Shown here piece after piece: positions 27,305-32,570 of a DNA stretch of 32,570 bases (positions are counted from its first letter, which is position 1; each line of letters starts with the position of its first letter). A program made the translations under genes and the position numbers. The notes beneath the pieces were generated by a model that was not told the DNA's origin, made no database searches, and saw only the letters and a list, made by a program, of their open reading frames with translations. This DNA is from Oscillospiraceae bacterium (GTDB taxonomy: Bacteria > Bacillota > Clostridia > Oscillospirales > CAG-272), in NCBI GenBank assembly GCA_015063455.1, contig SVUC01000011.1:1-32570 (forward strand). The letters are read 5' to 3'.

Positions 27305-28507
27305 ATGCAGATCAATCTGAATGAACGGAAACGTCTTGGACTTTACTTTCATATTCCGTTCTGCATATCGAAGTGCGCGTACTGTGACTTCAACTCAGCG
27401 CCGCCACAGAACGAAACAATAATATCAGATTATATCAGCGCGATGATCGCTCATATGGAGAGCTACAGGGTCGTTGCGGGAGCATATGAGCCTGATACGG
27501 TTTTCATCGGAGGCGGGACACCTACATCTATTCCGACATCTGAGCTTATAAGACTCATCCGTGCTATCAAGCATAATTTCAAGCTGACCAGACACGTTGA
27601 GTTTTCTATCGAGGCAAATCCTGCGACAGTGACATATCCGTCACTTCTGAAGCTTCACAGAGCAGGTGTGAATCGAATCAGCTTTGGGCTGCAGAGCGCA
27701 CACGAGAACGAACTGCAGATCCTCTCGCGAAAGCACACCCGTAAGGAATTCTATGCATCGTACCGTATGGCGCGTGACGCGAGATTTGATAACATCAATG
27801 TGGACCTGATGTTCGGAATTCCTCAGCAGACAATAGATTCTCTCCTTCATTCAATTCACTATGTAACAGGACTCAGACCTGAGCATATATCTCTTTACGA
27901 TTTGAAGATCGAGCCCGGAACTGCGTTTTATAATAATTACGCCGAGATAGCACCGTATCTTCCCGACGACGATACTGAGGCGGATATGTACCTTGCGGCG
28001 ATAGATCTTCTCAGAGACCGCGGATATTATCAGTACGAGATATCGAATTTTGCACTTCCCGGACGTATGTGTGCCCACAATCTGAAATATTGGAATTGCG
28101 ACGAATATCTCGGGTTCGGGGTATCAGCGCACTCGTTCTTCAACGGCAGCAGATTTTCATTTACTCCCGACATCAAAAAATATATTCAGGGAGTGACGGT
28201 AAAGGAGTCTAAGGTCAAGCTGACTGACAGCTGCGAGAAGGTTGAGGACAGAGAGCGAATGGGTGAGTATATAATGCTCAGACTCAGGCTCACCGCAGGA
28301 ATTGATTCCCGCGAATTTGCCCTCAGATTCGGTTTCTCATTCGAATCGCTGTACGGCAGAAAGTGCGAAATGTTTATAAGAAACGGATTTATGACAGCAA
28401 AAAACGGCATCTATGCTTTGACACCCGCCGGTATGTTTGTGTCAAATTATATTATTTCGGAAATACTTGAATTTGAGGATTTCGGAAAATATTATTTCGG
28501 CGGATGA
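27305..28507 (+). CDS. hemW: Radical SAM heme chaperone HemW
   Basis: GLYFHIPFCISKCAYCDFNS (CxxxCxxC), FIGGGTPTSIP, EANPATV, NRISFGLQSAHENEL, NVDLMFGIPQQT; follows lepA. Confidence 0.95.
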   Translation: MQINLNERKRLGLYFHIPFCISKCAYCDFNSAPPQNETIISDYISAMIAHMESYRVVAGAYEPDTVFIGGGTPTSIPTSELIRLIRAIKHNFKLTRHVEFSIEANPATVTYPSLLKLHRAGVNRISFGLQSAHENELQILSRKHTRKEFYASYRMARDARFDNINVDLMFGIPQQTIDSLLHSIHYVTGLRPEHISLYDLKIEPGTAFYNNYAEIAPYLPDDDTEADMYLAAIDLLRDRGYYQYEISNFALPGRMCAHNLKYWNCDEYLGFGVSAHSFFNGSRFSFTPDIKKYIQGVTVKESKVKLTDSCEKVEDRERMGEYIMLRLRLTAGIDSREFALRFGFSFESLYGRKCEMFIRNGFMTAKNGIYALTPAGMFVSNYIISEILEFEDFGKYYFGG

Positions 28508-28530
28508 TTAAAAATTGTTTGAATAAAAAA

Positions 28531-28575
28531 GACTGCTGCAATTTCACTTTGCGTGACTGCAGCAGTCCTTTTTTA
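28531..28575. terminator. Bidirectional terminator GACTGCTGCA-N17-TGCAGCAGTC + T-run
   Basis: 10-bp perfect stem between convergent hemW and uppP with A-run and T-run flanks. Confidence 0.85.
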
Positions 28576-29406
28576 TCTTGTGAAAATAAAGTAGATAAGA
28601 ACAACAGCTCCGAGTATGATCCTGTACCACCCGAACGATTCAAAGCTGTGACGGCGTACAAAGCCGATGAGGAATTTGATCGCCACAAGAGATACAACGA
28701 ACGCGGTGATGATTCCGACGATCATTACAACTATCTCAGTTGTCGAGAAAGCAACTCCGTAATCCGAGACGTATTTGACGATCTTGAGTAAACTTGCTCC
28801 GAACATTACGGGAATAGCGAGGAAGAACGAGAATTCCGCAGCGGCTGTTCTTGAAACACCGACACACATCGCACCGATGATAGTTGAACCGGATCGGGAT
28901 GTTCCTGGGATCAAGGAGAGCATCTGGAATGCGCCTACTTCAAGAGAGGTCAGATTTGACATATCGTGGACGGAATTTGTGCGGTAAACCTTGTTTTTGT
29001 GTTTTCTCTCGATCACAATGAACACGACACCGTAGACGATCAATGCGGCGGCAACGGTGACATAGTTGTAAAGATACTTGTCAAGGAGATCGTCGAACAA
29101 AAGTCCGACAATTGCAGCAGGGATTGCGGCAATTACGATCTTTAGCCACAACTTCCACGTTTTGTTCTGTTCATCCTTTGTTTTTCCGCGGCTCCACGGG
29201 AACAGCGTATTCCAATAGAGAATGAGAACGGCAAGGATCGAGCCAAATTGAATGACAACTCGGAACATTTCCATAAATTCGGGGGAGACATCGAGCTCGA
29301 CAAATTCATCGAACAGGATCATGTGTCCCGTACTAGACACGGGAAGCCATTCGGTAATTCCCTGAACGACTCCGAGAAAAAAAGCTTTTAATATTTCAAT
29401 AAACAT
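28573..29406 (-). CDS. uppP: Undecaprenyl-diphosphate phosphatase
   Basis: GVVQGITEWLPVSSTGHMIL and SLIPGTSRSGSTIIGAM motifs. Confidence 0.96.
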   Translation of the reverse strand: MFIEILKAFFLGVVQGITEWLPVSSTGHMILFDEFVELDVSPEFMEMFRVVIQFGSILAVLILYWNTLFPWSRGKTKDEQNKTWKLWLKIVIAAIPAAIVGLLFDDLLDKYLYNYVTVAAALIVYGVVFIVIERKHKNKVYRTNSVHDMSNLTSLEVGAFQMLSLIPGTSRSGSTIIGAMCVGVSRTAAAEFSFFLAIPVMFGASLLKIVKYVSDYGVAFSTTEIVVMIVGIITAFVVSLVAIKFLIGFVRRHSFESFGWYRIILGAVVLIYFIFTR

Positions 29407-29421
29407 AATCAAATTATATTA

Positions 29422-30693
29422 TTATCCGAGACGGATAATGTCACCTTCGTGAACTTCAAAGGGTACTTTGAGGCGGAAATACATAGACGGATGAGGTGCT
29501 GACTCTATCGCTTCGTTTTCTTCGTTTCTCAGGTCATCAGCAATGAATGCTCTTCCGATTTTGCCGGGGGAGATCATCTCGACCGTATCTCCGCGAACGA
29601 GCTTGTTGCGCTGAATGAAAAGAACATCGTACATTCCGTCAGCATCGGGAACGGTAGAATCCTCAACAGCGGTTGCGATGTACGCTTTCTCTCGGATGTA
29701 TCCGAGCTCTTTTACACAAGCCGCATCCTCGTGGGGAGGACCGAAGAAGAATCCAGTGCCGTACTCACGGTGGCTGACTCCATCAAGCTCATTTGCCCAA
29801 TCTTCATTGAATTTATATGCTGAGGGATCACGGCGGTATTCGTCGATTGCGAGACGGTAAGTGTTAGTTACAACTGCGGTATAGTACGCACTCTTGACAC
29901 GTCCTTCGATCTTATAGCTTGAGATCCCCGCTTCTTCAAGCTCGGGAATGTGTCGTATCATACACATATCCTTTGACGCCATAAAGAATGTCTCGCCGTT
30001 CGGATCCTGTTCAGCCGTGACAACCGAGGGAATGTTGGGACGGTTAGCTTCACCGAGATCGATCGCTGTGGGAGAATACTTCCATCTGCAAGACTGAGCG
30101 CAAGCGCCGTGATTTGCGTCACGTCCTGTAAAGTAATTCGAGAGAAGGCATCGTCCGCTGTACGCAATGCACATAGCACCGTGCACGAAGGTCTCAAGCT
30201 CAAGAGAATCGGGAATATTTGCTCTGATCTCGCGAATGTCAGCGAGAGATAATTCGCGCGCGAGAACCACTCTTGATGCGCCGAGCTTGTGCCAAGCGAT
30301 ACACGCCTGAGCCGAGACTGCACTTGCCTGAGTAGAAATGTGGATCTCAAGATTCGGCGCGATCTCTCTGACGAGCATAACAACGCCGATATCCGCAACG
30401 ATTACTGCATCAACGCGGATATCGTCAAGGAATTTTATGTACTCTCTGAGCTCTCCGTACTCAGAGGTGTGCGGCATTACATTTACCGTAACATACAGCT
30501 TTACACCGTGCTTGTGACAGAATTCGAGGGCATGGGCGAGCTCTTCTCTGTCAAAATTTGTCGATGCGGCTCTCATTCCGAAGTTTTTTCCGGCGAGATA
30601 AACAGCATCGGCGCCGTAAATAACTGCGGATTTTAATTTTTCAAAATTTCCAGCGGGGGAGAGAAGCTCCGCCTTTTTATATTTTCCGCCCAT
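29422..30693 (-). CDS. Peptidase U32 family protein
   Basis: ELLSPAGNFEKLKSAVIYGADAVYLAGKNFGMRA; ELETFVHGAMCIAYSGRCLLSNYFTGRDANHGACAQSCRWKY; SSYKIEGRVKSAYY. Confidence 0.95.
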   Translation of the reverse strand: MGGKYKKAELLSPAGNFEKLKSAVIYGADAVYLAGKNFGMRAASTNFDREELAHALEFCHKHGVKLYVTVNVMPHTSEYGELREYIKFLDDIRVDAVIVADIGVVMLVREIAPNLEIHISTQASAVSAQACIAWHKLGASRVVLARELSLADIREIRANIPDSLELETFVHGAMCIAYSGRCLLSNYFTGRDANHGACAQSCRWKYSPTAIDLGEANRPNIPSVVTAEQDPNGETFFMASKDMCMIRHIPELEEAGISSYKIEGRVKSAYYTAVVTNTYRLAIDEYRRDPSAYKFNEDWANELDGVSHREYGTGFFFGPPHEDAACVKELGYIREKAYIATAVEDSTVPDADGMYDVLFIQRNKLVRGDTVEMISPGKIGRAFIADDLRNEENEAIESAPHPSMYFRLKVPFEVHEGDIIRLG

Positions 30694-30694
30694 A

Positions 30695-30988
30695 TCAGAA
30701 ATCGAGGCAAAGTCTTGCTTCAACTACGGAACGGACATATCCGGCAGCTTCGAGGTGCTTGGGATTTGTCTGATAAGCTGCAAGAGCTTCTTCGGATACG
30801 AATTCGGAGTCAAGCATCATATCTGCGTTAGACGAGGGGAGACGGTCTGTTATGACTTTAAGTGAGATCATTCCGTCGATCTGACCGTTCAGCGCTTCAA
30901 GACGGTGCTTTGCTTCTGCACGAGCCGCAGCTTTTTCTTCTTCAGTGAACGATTCCTTTATCTTCCAAAGGATTATATGCTTAATCAT
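30695..30988 (-). CDS. Dabb family (stress-responsive alpha/beta barrel) protein
   Basis: MIKHIILWKIKES...; DSEFVSEEALAAYQTNPKHLEAAGYVRSVVEARLCLDF. Confidence 0.88.
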   Translation of the reverse strand: MIKHIILWKIKESFTEEEKAAARAEAKHRLEALNGQIDGMISLKVITDRLPSSNADMMLDSEFVSEEALAAYQTNPKHLEAAGYVRSVVEARLCLDF

Positions 30989-31044
30989 AATTTTGTAATT
31001 CCTTTCGCAAATGTGTGACTGTAATTTGACGGTATATCTGTCCG

Positions 31045-32570
31045 TCAGACATTCATAATGATCGGGAGGATCATAGGCTTACGCTTTGTTTTTGAATAGA
31101 GGAACTTTGTAAGTGCATCCTTGACATTTGTTTTCATCTGAGTCCATTCGGTAACTCCCGAGTCGAGAGTATCGCAAAGAACATCGCGCACGAGATCGCG
31201 AACATTGTCCATAAGCTCTTCGCTTTCTCTGACGTAAACAAATCCGCGCGAGATGAGGTCGGGACCGGATATGATCGTCGCTTCATCAATGTCAACTGTA
31301 GCTACAACAACGATAAGTCCGTCCTGAGCAAGATGACGACGGTCACGAAGAACGATATTTCCGACGTCTCCCACGCCATATCCGTCAACGAGCATACGAC
31401 CGGAGGGAACTGTACCGTTTTTCTTGCAGGAGTCGCTTGTGAGCTCGAGTACCTGACCGATCTCCATAATAAAAATGTCCTTTGAATCCATTCCCATATA
31501 TTCCGCAAGCTCCTTATGCTGCATAAGGTGATGGTACTCACCGTGGATCGGCATAAAGAATTTCGGCTTTGTGAGGGCGTGGATCAGCTTCAGCTCTTCC
31601 TGGCAAGCGTGTCCCGATACGTGTACAACAGCTTCGTCGTGATATACACTGACACCCTTGCGGTACATTTCGTTTATGATTCGGGATACGAGCTTTTCGT
31701 TACCGGGGATAGCATGAGATGAGAGAACAACGAGATCCTTGGGAGTAAGCTCTACCTGCGAGTGATCTGAGAACGCCATCCTGTAAAGAGCTGACATCGG
31801 CTCACCCTGAGAGCCTGTTGTGATGATCGTGATCTGCTCGAGGGGATAGCGGTTTATATCAGCGATGTCGATAAGGGCACCGTCGGGAACCTCCATATAT
31901 CCGAGGCTGACCGCCGCGCCGACAACATTTATCATACTTCTTCCCGTGATAGCGACCTTGCGTCCGAACTTTACGCTGGAGTTGATGATCTGCTGAACTC
32001 GGTGTACGTTAGATGAGAACGTGGCGATGACGATACGGCGGTCCGTGTTTGTCATAAAGATGTGATCGAGAGATGCGCCTACCTTTCTCTCAGACGGAGT
32101 AAATCCGGGATTGTCAACATTGGTGCTCTCACACATAAGAAGGAGGATACCCTCACGTCCGTATTCGCCGATCCTTGTCAGATCCATCATCTCGCCGCCA
32201 ATGGGGGAAACATCAAGCTTGAAGTCACCTGTGTGCAGGATAACACCGGCAGGTGTGCGGATCGCGATCATACAAGCGTCGGCGATCGAGTGATTTGCGC
32301 GGATGAATTCGCATTTGAACACGCCGAGCTTGAGAATCGTTCCCGCTGTTACGGTGACAAGCTCACGCTCTCCGAGAAGCTTGTGCTCAGCGAGCTTGCT
32401 CTCAATAATTCCGAGGGTAAGACGTGTTCCGTATACTGGAACATCGATCAGCTTGAGAAGATACGGGAGAGAACCGATGTGGTCCTCGTGACCGTGAGTG
32501 ATAAGAATTCCTCTGATTCTATCTGCATTTTTTTCAAGATAAGTGAAATCAGGGATAACGAGATCAACGC
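31045..32570 (-). CDS. rnj: Ribonuclease J (5' end truncated by window edge)
   Basis: Open frame continues to the window end and includes GILITHGHEDHIGSLPYLL; also HTGDFKLDVSP, HVSGHACQEELKLIHAL, MPIHGEYHHL. Confidence 0.95.
   Translation of the reverse strand, partial: VDLVIPDFTYLEKNADRIRGILITHGHEDHIGSLPYLLKLIDVPVYGTRLTLGIIESKLAEHKLLGERELVTVTAGTILKLGVFKCEFIRANHSIADACMIAIRTPAGVILHTGDFKLDVSPIGGEMMDLTRIGEYGREGILLLMCESTNVDNPGFTPSERKVGASLDHIFMTNTDRRIVIATFSSNVHRVQQIINSSVKFGRKVAITGRSMINVVGAAVSLGYMEVPDGALIDIADINRYPLEQITIITTGSQGEPMSALYRMAFSDHSQVELTPKDLVVLSSHAIPGNEKLVSRIINEMYRKGVSVYHDEAVVHVSGHACQEELKLIHALTKPKFFMPIHGEYHHLMQHKELAEYMGMDSKDIFIMEIGQVLELTSDSCKKNGTVPSGRMLVDGYGVGDVGNIVLRDRRHLAQDGLIVVVATVDIDEATIISGPDLISRGFVYVRESEELMDNVRDLVRDVLCDTLDSGVTEWTQMKTNVKDALTKFLYSKTKRKPMILPIIMNV

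Noticed and set aside
1-32570. CRISPR array, intact transposase or prophage
   Set aside because: No regularly spaced direct repeats and no transposase, integrase or phage structural protein motifs were recognised.

Overview
This 32.6-kb window looks like a chromosomal segment from a Clostridia/Oscillospirales-type Firmicute. That assignment is inferred from gene content, SD/promoter style and AT-rich spacers, not from any search. Most of it is recognisable housekeeping content: tRNA-Lys, tRNA-Ser, feoA-feoB plus a Cys-rich FeoB-associated peptide, a GH2 glycosidase, divergent PAP2, radical SAM/SPASM, split transketolase, SGNH hydrolase, class III FBPase, copper P-type ATPase plus HMA protein, histidine phosphatase, lepA-hemW, uppP, U32 peptidase, Dabb protein and RNase J (5'-truncated by the window edge). 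The least ordinary part is the left 8 kb. It holds a BlaI repressor and a 1693-aa M56/BlaR1-like membrane metalloprotease with a ~1250-aa extracytoplasmic region carrying repeated DxDxDG-like Ca-binding motifs and an internal lipobox. An LRR_5-type lipoprotein follows, and two ACA-NN-TGT operator dyads overlap the blaI promoter. Other items worth checking: three near-identical TTAG-N6-CTAA dyads at feoA/feoB; a tRNA-Lys enclosed by a perfect 15-bp inverted repeat next to a truncated Rep-like ORF; an arylamine N-acetyltransferase fused to a C_GCAxxG_C_C domain; nested ACATTA/TAATGT inverted repeats over a perfect sigma-A promoter; and a possibly structured lepA-hemW spacer. I saw no CRISPR array, intact transposase or prophage. 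All family calls come from motif recognition by eye; no database search was run.
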